A stretch of 64,000 nucleotides of DNA from the NCBI GenBank assembly GCA_003184365.1, contig NKYR01000038.1, positions 62,001-126,000 of the forward strand. The letters are read 5' to 3'. The DNA is from Evernia prunastri. Taxonomy: Eukaryota; Ascomycota; Lecanoromycetes; Lecanorales; Parmeliaceae. Within the stretch, counting starts at the first letter, position 1. Every line of letters starts with the position of its first letter. Position numbers and translations under genes: made by a program. This document shows, one piece after another, positions 21,656 through 31,908 of the stretch. The notes under the pieces were generated by a model. That model did no database searches. It had not been told where the DNA came from and saw nothing but the letters and a program-made list of their open reading frames with translations.

Positions 21656-23794
21656 TTACACTATTTCGATGGTGTGAGTATCAGGAGTATCCACGTCCGT
21701 GCTAGCATCTGAGTCCAAAGGAACCAATCCACTGGACTGCAAGAGAAGAGCTTCTTTATCTAGCCCATTGAGCTCTAGCAATCCTGCTCGACGGTATTGA
21801 CGGACACTATCAGTAGTACTCTCCAGCAGTAGGCCAATCAATGCACTGTCATCATACTCAGAGCCGATGCTCCTACTTAGCATTGGCATAAAATAGAACG
21901 ATTGTTTAGTGGGTTTAGTGCCAGGCGAAAATAGTGTATATGGAGCATTGTCTAGGCTTACTCGACTCCACCTGTAGGGTAAAGAGAGACCCTGAGTGAA
22001 TGACGCCTTCCACTCCCGGCAATATCTAGAATCAGCTGGGCTAGGTGGGCTGGAGGCGAGTTCGACATAGCACAGCGAGCATCGGACTCTAAGAAAACCG
22101 CTACTAACAGACCCGTATTCGTCACTATAGGGGAATGTTTTGGCTTCGAGTATCTTGGCATAAACACAAAGACGATTCGATTTGTAATATTGTCTCGTGA
22201 GATCCCAGAAAGGGCCGTCAATAGAGGCCCATGACCATGATGGCGCAATATACTGAGGTGGATGAGTCCTGTGGGTCGCTTTGACGTAGTCATCCGGGTA
22301 CTTCTCCCACAGTAACTCAGTCAAGAGCTTAGGTCTCCACAGTCCGGCAATGTAATCCTCCTTTGGGCTTTTCAAAATCTTATGGACCATGCGAGCAATT
22401 CCAGAAAACGCAGCAAGTTTATCAGTCGCAACAGTCAGGTGCTTTTGGGAGTATTCCTCCCTGATTTTCTCCCATGTGTGAATTGGCCACGGTTCTTCGT
22501 CTTTGAGGGACTTGATAGTACTTTTTGTTGGTTTCCCATTGCGTAGGAAGTCATCTTCTAGACCACGACCACCAGGGTTGACTTCAGAAGCAGCTAAACA
22601 GTGACATTGCCACCGGACTTGATCTCTCGACAAATGTATTGTTCTCTTTGACAATAGGTTTTCTTGGAAAGCCCAAGCTCGATCACTGAGAGGCTCCATG
22701 GCTCTCTCTCCTACCCAGCCAGGTATATTTAAGACAAGCCTGTCAACTGGTGAACAACCCCATGTCGCTGTGACTCGGCAGGGCCATACTGACAGGGGAC
22801 TCCTTGAATGATATAAGCCACCTTCGGAGTCGGGAGAGTTGGTCGCTGATATAGTGAGAGATGAGTTCGCATAAATATCACCCATCAAGGATGCTTCATG
22901 GCTCCACTCCCGATCTGAGTCCTGTACAATGCATAAAGCGTCGATCCACAGATAGCGGATACCGAGATTCCTGGTCAAGAGTACCGCATCTTGAAAAGTC
23001 TTGGGAAGGGTACTCAGGTGAATGCCGGCTTGAAGAGTTGAAAGATTGCTCGTTGTCAAAGTGGTCTTGCATTGACCACCCCAACAATGGCTCAGGGTTA
23101 CGTATACCGTATGGGATGGGAGTGCTTCAGAACGTTCCAATCTGATAAAATCTGCGTGCAAAGCTGGTGCCAAATCAAGCAGTCTAAGCGGGAGAACGTC
23201 TCGTGTGGCCGCGACGGTCTGAATGTCAAAGCATTTGGTATGAGAAGTCAGACACTCTCCCATCCATTTTGCAATTTGCATGATGGTTGCATTTGAACAA
23301 TTCAAGTGAGAAGTAGAACGCTCTTCATTAGTATAGTCTAGATACTCAAAGTTGATATCGAGCTTAGCGACACTGGACCAAGCTTGCTGATCAGTCGACG
23401 GTGTTTGGTCAAGATTATCAGATTGCGCGGATGCACGACGTTTCCAAGCACCGACGTATAATCGGTAAATGATGGTAGAGCGTATAAGGATTCCTATTTG
23501 TTGGTACGATGGAACAAAGGCTTCGTCAAGGTCTCTGCGCATCGTTTCAAGGTCAGATGAGTCAATCTGACCAAAGATCAGGCTACACAGATGGCAACCT
23601 GCATGTGTCGACTTCTCCAGTGCGCGTATATCGTGATGAGAGCGGTACTGATGATGATCGTTAATGGCACCATGGTCGAGATCAGTCTCCCATGCGGCTT
23701 CGCTGCCAAATAACTTGGTGCAAAGCTCGCACAACCTATCGAAGTGAACATTTTCGGCAAGTCTCTCATTCAAAACATCATCTAGAGCAGACAT
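21656..23794 (-). CDS. HET-domain protein (heterokaryon incompatibility type)
   Basis: A single exon encodes 712 aa. The HET domain spans about residues 229-385: YVTLSHCWGG, then LPKTFQDAVLLTRNLGIRYLWIDALCIVQD, then YANSSLTISATNS and a later DRAWAFQE-type segment. HET-domain proteins trigger cell death when incompatible fungal nuclei meet; many family members have no known partner, so involvement in incompatibility is inferred. The N-terminal 220 residues carry a Cys/His-rich portion (CELCTKLFG, AGCHLCSLIFG) common in this class. No NACHT or ankyrin repeats follow. The gene is complete and divergent from the Zn2Cys6 regulator, with 471 bases between. Confidence 0.92.
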   Translation of the reverse strand: MSALDDVLNERLAENVHFDRLCELCTKLFGSEAAWETDLDHGAINDHHQYRSHHDIRALEKSTHAGCHLCSLIFGQIDSSDLETMRRDLDEAFVPSYQQIGILIRSTIIYRLYVGAWKRRASAQSDNLDQTPSTDQQAWSSVAKLDINFEYLDYTNEERSTSHLNCSNATIMQIAKWMGECLTSHTKCFDIQTVAATRDVLPLRLLDLAPALHADFIRLERSEALPSHTVYVTLSHCWGGQCKTTLTTSNLSTLQAGIHLSTLPKTFQDAVLLTRNLGIRYLWIDALCIVQDSDREWSHEASLMGDIYANSSLTISATNSPDSEGGLYHSRSPLSVWPCRVTATWGCSPVDRLVLNIPGWVGERAMEPLSDRAWAFQENLLSKRTIHLSRDQVRWQCHCLAASEVNPGGRGLEDDFLRNGKPTKSTIKSLKDEEPWPIHTWEKIREEYSQKHLTVATDKLAAFSGIARMVHKILKSPKEDYIAGLWRPKLLTELLWEKYPDDYVKATHRTHPPQYIAPSWSWASIDGPFWDLTRQYYKSNRLCVYAKILEAKTFPYSDEYGSVSSGFLRVRCSLCYVELASSPPSPADSRYCREWKASFTQGLSLPYRWSRVSLDNAPYTLFSPGTKPTKQSFYFMPMLSRSIGSEYDDSALIGLLLESTTDSVRQYRRAGLLELNGLDKEALLLQSSGLVPLDSDASTDVDTPDTHTIEIV

Positions 23795-24265
23795 TGCCAG
23801 TAAGCTGAGCAGGCAAGAAGTTCAAGGAGGCAACCAATCGTGGCATAGACAGGATGTAAGGGAAGATTATGAACGCTATACCATACTGTGATTCCAACAG
23901 GATTGACTGCCTTTCCATTGTTAGGCAGCAGCCCGACTATATTACTAAGTATCATCTACACGTGACGAGCTCGACAAGGCTCTTGGCGGAGGCTCCGACT
24001 TGGCACATCCACCAAACCTATCGTGGCCTTACCTTGGTCTTTCCTTAAATCAATCCCAAATTTCGTCGCTCTTCACAGTGAGTATGTACTGTCTTCTTTC
24101 ACATGGACTTCTCGTTCCCTCATCGTTTTAGAGAGTGCAATCAAGTGGAGCAAAATGATTAGCAAAGCTTTCTTTAGAGAAGCCGCAATGAGAGGATTAT
24201 GAGTCAATATAGCTCGCAAGGCTCCTATATTGCGACTTGAATTTTACTCTACGTAGAGTATCCTC
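23795..24265. promoter_or_regulatory. divergent intergenic region, HET gene and Zn2Cys6 regulator
   Basis: Both start codons face away from this 471-base stretch, so it should contain both promoters. A CCAAT pentamer occurs near 23832. Other elements were not identified. Confidence 0.4.
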
Positions 24266-26680
24266 ATGCAGAAAGCCCGCACTGCTTCCTCCGAGAAGCC
24301 AAAGGTCACCCTTAGCTGCCAGCAATGCCGACAGCGCAAAACCCGATGCAACAAAACTCATCCTTGTGCCTCTTGCCAGCGTTCAGGTTTGGAGTGTACC
24401 CTTGTGCACCGTCAGCGAAAACCAAGGTATGATCTGTAAACCTACAATCTTGGGAGTATAACATATCATTCTTATTGAGAATTCAGGGGACGCATTGGCA
24501 CCGACAACACTAAGGACGCCGATCTGAAAGACCGTATCGCTAGGTTGGAAAATCTCCTTACTGACCTGCGACCTAGCGATGATCTTGGGGCAGTGCGATC
24601 TAGGCAATCGGAACAGAAGGCAAGTCACCCTCGAACCGTGCCAAAAATACTCACCGCTAAATGTTGTCGTAGGCTTCTACACCCCATTTTAAAAGTGCCC
24701 AAGGTATCAACAACGAGAGGGTCGATGATTCAATCTGGGCCGCACTCAATGATCAGGTAGGCCTCAGTCATGCTCTAGAAACATACCTATCTAGCGCGAA
24801 ATATTGGTAGTTGATTTTGAGCAAAGGTAGCTGGTATACGCGAAACACTCGAAGAGTTTCCAGATGACGAGTCGGACAATCCGCACCAAAGTCCTTTGCC
24901 CACGGCCAATGGCTTATCTTCCCACGAATTTGACCTCATTCTATTTGGCGCATCCTCTTGTGTGGTCAATCCCGCTCTGCTAGTGGCGCCGAAAGGGGCA
25001 ATTCTTGGTAAGATTTTGGACATCTACATCTACCGAGTGGACCCTATCCTCAAAGTAACCCACGTACCATCACTCCGTAGTCTCTTGCTTTCCGAGGAAA
25101 CTGGCCAATGTACACCGGCTTCAGAATGTCCTTCTCCCGAAGCGCTCAAGTTTGCCATGTGCTTCACGGCTGTCTGTACCCTGACTGAGGTTGAAAGTCG
25201 AAACCTCTTTTTCGAGGAGAAGGATAAGACCGCAAACAGATTTCGTCTCGCAACCGAGGTGATGCTTTCCCGAGCAAATTTACTTACCACTTCAGACATT
25301 ACTGTCCTTCAAGCCTTTGTGATATATCTTGTAGGTAAAAGCCCCGCAACGGACCAGTCCAGTCCGTGTTGTTCCCCGATTGTTTGTCATGGTTTCATTG
25401 GAAGTACACGTTGCTGATGGTAAAATGAACAGGCTGGACGCCGCACTTGCACCGGCTATAAGAAGATCTGGACTCTGGTTGCAAGTGCTGTTCGCATTGG
25501 GCAGTCCCTTGGATTGGATACCGAAGAACTTCGCTCCCGCACTCCCTTCCAGATGGAGATTCGCCGGCGAGTGTGGTGTTCAATTGGGATACTTGACATG
25601 CAAGCAGCGTTCGATGGCGGATCGCATTCCGTGATCGCTAATAATGGCCTGCTGGGCAGTCCACCCCTCGATATTGATGATTCAATGGTCTCTCCCGCTT
25701 CAAATCAATCCGCTTTTGTTGAGCAACCAGGTCTCACAAACATGTCCTTCAGCCTCATGACGCAAGGGGCACTGATTTGCTGGAGAAGACTAACCCACGT
25801 TCCAACGGATTCTGATGGCCAACCAGTGAAAATAAGGCAAGAATGGGCCAAGAGATCCAAGATAGTCACAGATTGGGAACAGCACATTAACGAAAGATAT
25901 CTAAATCACTGCAATCCTACGCAGCCCCTTCAACGGTTCATGAGAATCGTTGGTCAAGACATGATTGTATCGAAGAAACTTCTAGTGCGCCGTCCAATGC
26001 ACCGGCTTTTCAGTGCCGGCCCTCCTCCAGCCGACGATTTCAACGTCTTGGAAGTAGCCACTGAAGTTGTTGAGCGCTCGCTTCTGAAGTTCACGGATCC
26101 CAGCCTGGCAGCTTGGAGCTGGTTTGCTTGGGTCAAATGGTACGTTTTGGCAGTCGTGCTTGCCGAACTTTGTGGGCATGGTAATGGTGTGTTGATAGAC
26201 AGAGCTTGGGAAATTGCAGAAGAGGCTTTTATCGTATTTGCTGACTTGGTCATTGATGATGTTCTCTGGAGGTCGGTCGAGAAACTAATGCGAAAGGCGC
26301 GATCTAAGAGGGACGGATCTCAAGTGTCATCACTACCCATCCGTGCGCCCCTTGGTTCACAAGCGACATCTTCACATGGGAATTTGAACGCTAGCATGTC
26401 CAATGAAGAGGAGTGTCGACTCCAAAATAGCAAATGGACGTCCCATGCTGAAATGCGAGCTCACGATCGAATCCCGCAACTCGGTCAAAATGCAGGGCCT
26501 CCGCGTGAGACTGGCCAACCGAGACCACCGCTGCTGCCGACAGAGGTGCAGAGTTCTGTGCCGCCAGAGACGCTGGTGGATGAGTCGGATTACATGTCCT
26601 GGGTCAATTGGGAGCTCTTTGTGGAGGACGTTGGTAACTCAAATGAGCAAGACATGCTAGGTTTGTCATCCGGACGTTGA
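24266..26680 (+). CDS. Zn2Cys6 transcription factor with fungal-specific TF domain
   Basis: Five exons, 24266-24426, 24487-24619, 24673-24756, 24827-25330 and 25433-26680, give about 709 aa. The binuclear cluster is CX2CX6CX5CX2CX6C (Cys 18, 21, 28, 34, 37, 44) and is followed by a basic linker and a short coiled coil (LKDRIARLENLLTDL, exon 2). The middle region matches the fungal transcription factor domain: SPEALKFAMCFTAV, WTLVASAVRIGQSLGLDTE and EIRRRVWCSIGILDMQAAF. The second intron (24620-24672) has a GCAAGT donor, a GC-AG intron; removing it joins SEQK to ASTPHFKSAQG and keeps frame to the end. The factor probably activates local or metabolic genes, but its targets cannot be read here. 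Confidence 0.85.
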
Positions 26681-27002
26681 CATGGTCAGAAGATATGACA
26701 GAAGTCATGCTTAGATTGGAAGAAGCTCTCTTTCTTTGGTCTTTTATGTTACAGTCTGTACCCATTTCCGTTCAATTCGACCAGTACACATCAGCTCTTT
26801 CTATCAAAATACAATTTCCTGTCAGATAAAACCGATCCTATTGCTAAATTTCACACCATCTGTCACCTCCCCTTGCAACACACCTGAAGGTTATAAGCTC
26901 AGTGCTATATGTGCATGAGTATTGCTGGATTATCTTGAAAAATTAATTACGAGGAGACTCGGAGTTGCGCTTTATCCCACAGCAGCCATCTTGATACTGA
27001 TT
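26681..27002. other. intergenic between convergent genes, no gene seen
   Basis: A/T-leaning 3' flank of the Zn2Cys6 regulator and of the minus-strand SDR fragment. No coding signal. Confidence 0.5.
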
Positions 27003-27746
27003 TTACAGATCGAGGCTGCTTTTTCGCACTTGTTGGATATGGTCCAGGAGCCTTTGCAGCTCACGGGCAAACCTATGCTGGATCCGCTGCCCAGCTTCGC
27101 TCCTTACAAACTGCGATTCAGGCTTGACCCGACACTCGCTCAAATATTTGCCGTGGGTCGCTTTGTCCGCCGATGAAGCATGTACAAGGGTTCGACTCCC
27201 TTCTTCGCGGGTCCTTGCCATCAATCGTAATTGCAATCTTGCTATGAATCCCCTATCTTCGTGGCGAAAGAGTTCAATCTTGCACCAGCCCGGGTTCACA
27301 CAGTTGACGATGACATCCGATGCTTTCTCCTGTATTGAGACATTGGTATCTGCGGCCAGAGCCCTCACGCGCAACAGCACTAGCAACTTACTGAGGAAGT
27401 AACGATTAGCCATGTCCACCTGGGCTGGATCGCTAAGCGTCTTCAAAATATCTTCACTCTTGGCATCACACAGCTGGTTGATCTTTGCGAATATGTGTAT
27501 CATCGAGCCGACGAAGGTCAGATGCGTGTCTGTTGCATTTGCACGTCCAGTCTCACGCAGCTTCGGCAAAACCAACCGTGCCAGCAAGAATGTGGAGACG
27601 ACATTGACGGTGAGAGTGCTCTCGATATCTTCGGCCAGCTCGAATTCGTTCAGCTCCACCCCGGCGTTCAAGACTACAGCGTCCAGACGTGATAAAGCAC
27701 AAGAGGCCCGATCGCCAAAAGCCAACACGGAAGAGTAGTCGGCCAT
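27003..27746 (-). pseudogene. short-chain dehydrogenase/reductase lacking its N-terminal cofactor-binding part
   Basis: The frame encodes 247 aa that match the second part of a classical SDR: LDAVVLNAGVE (the NNAG-type strand), THLTFVGSM with the catalytic serine, YFLSK (the YxxxK catalytic pair) and VNCVNPGWC after the active site. What is missing is the first beta-alpha-beta unit with TGxxxGxG that binds NAD(P). Upstream in the same frame the sequence reads STPPTVEVWPID, which is still SDR-like, and then meets a TGA near 27799. I found no Rossmann motif in any frame for several hundred bases further upstream. It is therefore probably a truncated gene; an undetected upstream exon is the alternative. 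Confidence 0.6.
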
Positions 27747-29642
27747 GTCGATTGGCCAGACTTCGACCGTCGGAGGCGTCGACGAGGGACGTACTGGATT
27801 CGAGAATCACACTAGTGCGGATTCCGGGGTTTGGCCAAAACCCGAATCCTACAATCCAAAGGAGCGAAAGCGTGTTGAGTATACAACGATCGGTCCATCC
27901 CAGCATTACAAATGATTCTCTTTGTAAGAACGAAGCATCCGATTCGCCCCTCTCGATCCGTGGTCTAGTTTTCCGTCATGGCGAGGTTGCGCATCCGTCT
28001 TCGCGTACGCTACCCTCCCTGCCCCTGATCATCCTTTTCGATGTACAAATCAACAACCCGCTGTTCATGGAAGGCAAAAAGACATCAAGGCCCCAAATCA
28101 AATCCAACACAATCCATCCCGCCTACACCATGCACAGCAGGTCCACGGCAAGAGGCCGAGAACACCATCTTAAGCAGCTCTTCTCTCACACTGGACTATC
28201 ACGGGCGAGTTCGCTCAAAATGGTTGATTAGCGAGTGCCACGACCCCCCCGGAGCAAATTGTTTGAATGATTGGGGGGTCCTTTCGGCGTAGAACGTACA
28301 TACGTACGTATATACATTGACTAATTGACTAATTGACTGGTTGGCTGGCTGACCGAACCCACGAGCTGTGATGTAGATACTATACTGGCATCTGATGCTT
28401 GAATCCTACAACACACTAGTACTCTTTGTGGACGAAGGTCTGTTTTAGACAAGGCTGGGATGTGCGGGCAGTTGGGGTGAGACGGAGGATGGGAAGGGGG
28501 TGTTTGTGAGTGCCGGTGTTCGCTGGCGGGTTCGCGAGGGCTTTTTGCGGACAGTGGCCAAGTGGAGGGATGGAGGGTGTGGTTTGTACAGTGGGCTGCC
28601 TTTTTAGCTGGGCTAGGAGGGAAGGGTTGAAGAATGGGGTGCTTTGGCAGCTTTTGCCAGCCGAGAGCAGATGTCGGGCATTAGATTGCCAAGGAAAGAT
28701 GCAGATCTGGAGGTACAAGTATTCCAACACACAGATTGAATGAGGGGGTCGGGATAGTTAGGAAAGGCAGATTGAAAGTGCGATGCTGTTGATATCTGAT
28801 GTCTTCTATATGAATCTTTGCCTTTTCCGATCTGTCCGGTGTAAGGTAGGTCGGTTGGTATCAGTTATGTTCTATACAGACACGTGATGTACAGGTCGTA
28901 GCTTAGTCTTGCCATCCATATATTGTCAATCGGACAGACTTGATGCATCCCGCTAGACTTCCGCCGCTCAATCAATCCCAGTCTGCAGACGTCACGTTTC
29001 CCGATTGCCCGGATCCCACAAACCTCACCATGGCCGAAGCTAGCATTTGGTCTAGCCGCGCAAGCCGTACTCCAGGGTGTCCCTTTCATCCATGCAATAT
29101 TCCACCCGTGTCGTTCATGAATGCTTTACCGGTCATTGATGCATCTAGCCATCCTTTGTCCCTATCGGCCATCTTTATGGCTGAGGGTCTTGTAGCGACC
29201 TGTAGTCGGATTGACGGCGACGCAACGATGGAATTGTATGCGGTGGCATCGGTGTTGGTCACGGCAACCCCCTCTTAGATTCCCATAGTAAATGAGCGGA
29301 GAGCTAGCCGATGACAGCATCTCATCGCAGATACCACGTCTTTGAAGGATTCGAAGCCAACTGTCGATTCAACCAACCTACTTGATCATCCAGATCTTTT
29401 TTGCTTTCCGCATATTGGGAGATGAGCTCAATCAACGACGTTGGCACCTTTCGCCTTGGACATAGCTTGATAATCGTTGAGAAACTATCTCAAGACCTCC
29501 AACTAAATACTGGTAGCTATCTCCAAATTTAGAGGGATAACACTCGTAGATATAACCGGGTTTATCGGAGAGGAGATGCTTGCTTAGGATGAGGCAAGTC
29601 AACCCAAAATCAGAAATATTAGCAAACAAAGACAACGCCAGG
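27747..29642. other. long gene-poor stretch
   Basis: No gene I can support. It begins with the broken upstream end of the SDR fragment, has a short tandem repeat at 28294-28353, and a 112-codon plus-strand frame at 28940-29278 with no recognisable family. It may be a relic of genes lost from the accessory block. Confidence 0.45.
28294..28353 (+). repeat. short tandem repeats (ACGT, TTGACTAA, TTGGCTGG units)
   Basis: Adjoining degenerate tetramer and octamer repeats: TACGTACGTA, then ATTGACTA twice, then TTGGCTGGCTG. Low-complexity intergenic sequence. Confidence 0.7.
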
Positions 29643-30957
29643 TCATGTCTGATCAGTCTTGAACCAATCCTCATCGAAATCCTCAAAATCGCCGAAAGTG
29701 CCTCCACCCATGCCATCATCTCCAATACCATCCATGGAGAAGTCCCCTGATCCAAATATGTCATCCAAACTGGAGTCCGCAACAGCAGGCTGAGCGGAAA
29801 CCTGAGCTGGAGCACCAGCGGTGCTGACTGGTGCTACTTGCGAGGTCTCGGGCAATGTAGATGCTGCTGGAATGTTAATGTTGGCGAAGTCGGTCCCCGC
29901 GTTGACATAATTCTCTAGACCGGGTAGAAGGGTGTTGATATCTTCACTGGTGGTGGGACCCAGATTTGACATGTCTGCATTACCCATCTCAATATTCTCG
30001 AACGTGCTGTCATTGAGTACGCCTTGATTCAGGTTCCCATCCGCGGAAAAATCAAGACCAAAGTTCATCGTATCGTCACCGCCTGTCAAGTCTGTGTCGT
30101 TGAACATCGACTCGAAGTCTAGATCCGCAGCACTCGAGTCTAATGGCGCTTCTGCTGCTGGAGTTGCTCCGCTAGGTTTCTTTTCAGCATTCTTCGGTGG
30201 CCCGACAGCCTCGGGTTTTGTATCCTGTGGCATGGTGATTGCCAGCCCCATGGAGTTCTCTGCGTCTTGTGGCATTCCTGGATCACCCGTGATGTTTTGG
30301 TCACTGGTTTTGTTCTCCAACGCTTCGGCTTGCGGCTCTTCCATTGATCCAACGAGGCCTGATTCTAATGCAGGATCTGTCATCACGGTGTCTTCTTCTC
30401 TCGCCTCTCCGGAACCCTGAGCGACACCAGCGTCAGGAGAAACCTCCGAAGGTCTTTTATCATCGAGCTGAGGGATTTCAGCGGCATCCTCAGGTGAAGG
30501 CTGAGCCTTTAAGCCCTTGGCAATGCGTTCACGCTCGATACGTTTCTTTCGCAATAATGAAAGATCTCGCTCCATTACTGCTTTGGCTTGAAGCTGATCT
30601 CATATATCAGCATCTATGGCTTAATCGGAAATGCCTGATGCCATCCCTGCATCTACATACAGAACCGGTCCTGGGGAGTAAGGTAGAGGTGCATTCACTT
30701 ACAATTTCAATTTCAATTTCATCGAGAGCATCATTGAATTCTAAATTGGCAAAGGGTACATATTCGCGGACGCGTTTTTGGGTGAGGCCACTCTGCCTTG
30801 GATTCCGTAGATTTGGATCCCGGAGTATTTTGCCGGTTTGATGAAGCTGGAAGAATTAGCAATAGGAATCCGGAGCACGCTTGATGTTTTCGCTGACCAC
30901 AAGAACCAGCGATGATGCCAGCTTCAAATGGTGCTGTGAATTTTGAAAGTCCGCCAT
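29643..30957 (-). CDS. acidic conserved fungal protein, function unknown
   Basis: Three exons are proposed: 30957-30898 (least certain), 30846-30703 and 30593-29643, giving about 384 aa. The N-terminal part has a compact, probably conserved segment (LTQKRVREYVPFANLEF, then DALDEIEIEI) and a charged helix (ERDLSLLRKKRIERERIAKG). The rest is long, acidic and poor in hydrophobic residues, with repeated short Asp/Phe motifs (DDIFGSGDFSMDG, FGDFEDFDEDWF) at the C-terminus, like an acidic activation region or a disordered interaction tail. The second intron is good (GTAAGT...GATCAG). The first has a weak donor, GTCAGC, with branch point TGCTAAT. A nuclear or transcription role would be a guess. Confidence 0.6.
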
Positions 30958-31908
30958 TCCTGCATCAGCTTGATCGCTCCTGTTTTGATCGAATCGGACT
31001 ATTTGAATCGCATAAGCACTACCACGGTAGGCAGGTCTTCAAATAGGAGAAGATGTGAAGACACATAAGATTGGAAAGAAGTAATTTACGGGAAGAGAAT
31101 TCATCAAAGACAGTGGGATTGGGTCTAATACTCTTTGAGACTAGACTTGCCGTGATTTTCAAAACCCCTCCGTGCTCTAATTTCTAAATCACTGAACGTG
31201 ACTTTTAAGAAGCACCGCATATAGAGCAGGTAAACAAGGATGCTTGCATGATTTGATGGTTTGAAGCCAGCGCAGGAAAATGTGACTATTGGGATACAAT
31301 CGCTTTGTCAAGCATCACAACTACAAAATCTGATGTACCTTAGGTGTTATAACAGTACTCTACTCACTGAGAAGGAATTTTGACCATTCAGGTACCGCAG
31401 ATATACCATAGTGGCGTCTTCCCTTGCTGGGACTAGAGTGCCAAGTCTCCAAGTCAACCTAAAATTTTGACGAAGCTCTGTGCCCTCTTGCTGCTTGAAA
31501 ATGGCCCACCTCTTCTCTCCAACATCCATCCGATTTCTATCAGCGTCGGGAATTTGAGCAGTCTCCTCTCGCATTTCCTTCGTCTTTTTCCCTATCTCCT
31601 TGGTTCTCCTTCTTTGTGCGATTGCTTCCTCAGCGGTGCTGCTTGACAAGCTCCTACCCATTCTTCTCCCTGTTTGCCCATCAGCTTTTCTCTTGCAGAT
31701 AGCTTCGTCCGTCTTGGCTTGTCCTTTTCACCATAGAAATCCACAGCGACAACTCCCTTTGTCTGGATCTCGACGCATCTCCTACCGCTCTCTAGCTTGC
31801 AACTCTCCAATACCTGTCCCAGCGGCAGCCTTTCCTCTCTAGCTTCAGCTTCAACTTCCATCCTTAGATACTTCCTCAAGACTCGTCGGTCGCTCAAGAA
31901 TATATCAG
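30958..31908. promoter_or_regulatory. divergent intergenic region with long CT-rich leader
   Basis: It separates the acidic protein gene from the RNA-binding protein gene. The right half (about 31550-31905) is pyrimidine-rich and contains several short upstream open frames, including one from 31600 to 31842. This suggests a long 5' leader for the RNA-binding protein gene. No protein-coding gene is supported. Confidence 0.45.

Noticed and set aside
27180..27215. tRNA-like T-arm (GGGTTCGACTCCC) suggesting a tRNA 3' end
   Set aside because: No acceptor-stem partner, D-arm or anticodon arm upstream at the right distance. The bases are explained as coding sequence of the SDR on the minus strand (REEGSRTLV).
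28940..29278. 112-codon plus-strand frame in the gene-poor stretch
   Set aside because: No family features, and the opposite strand is equally open. Could be a relic but nothing supports it.
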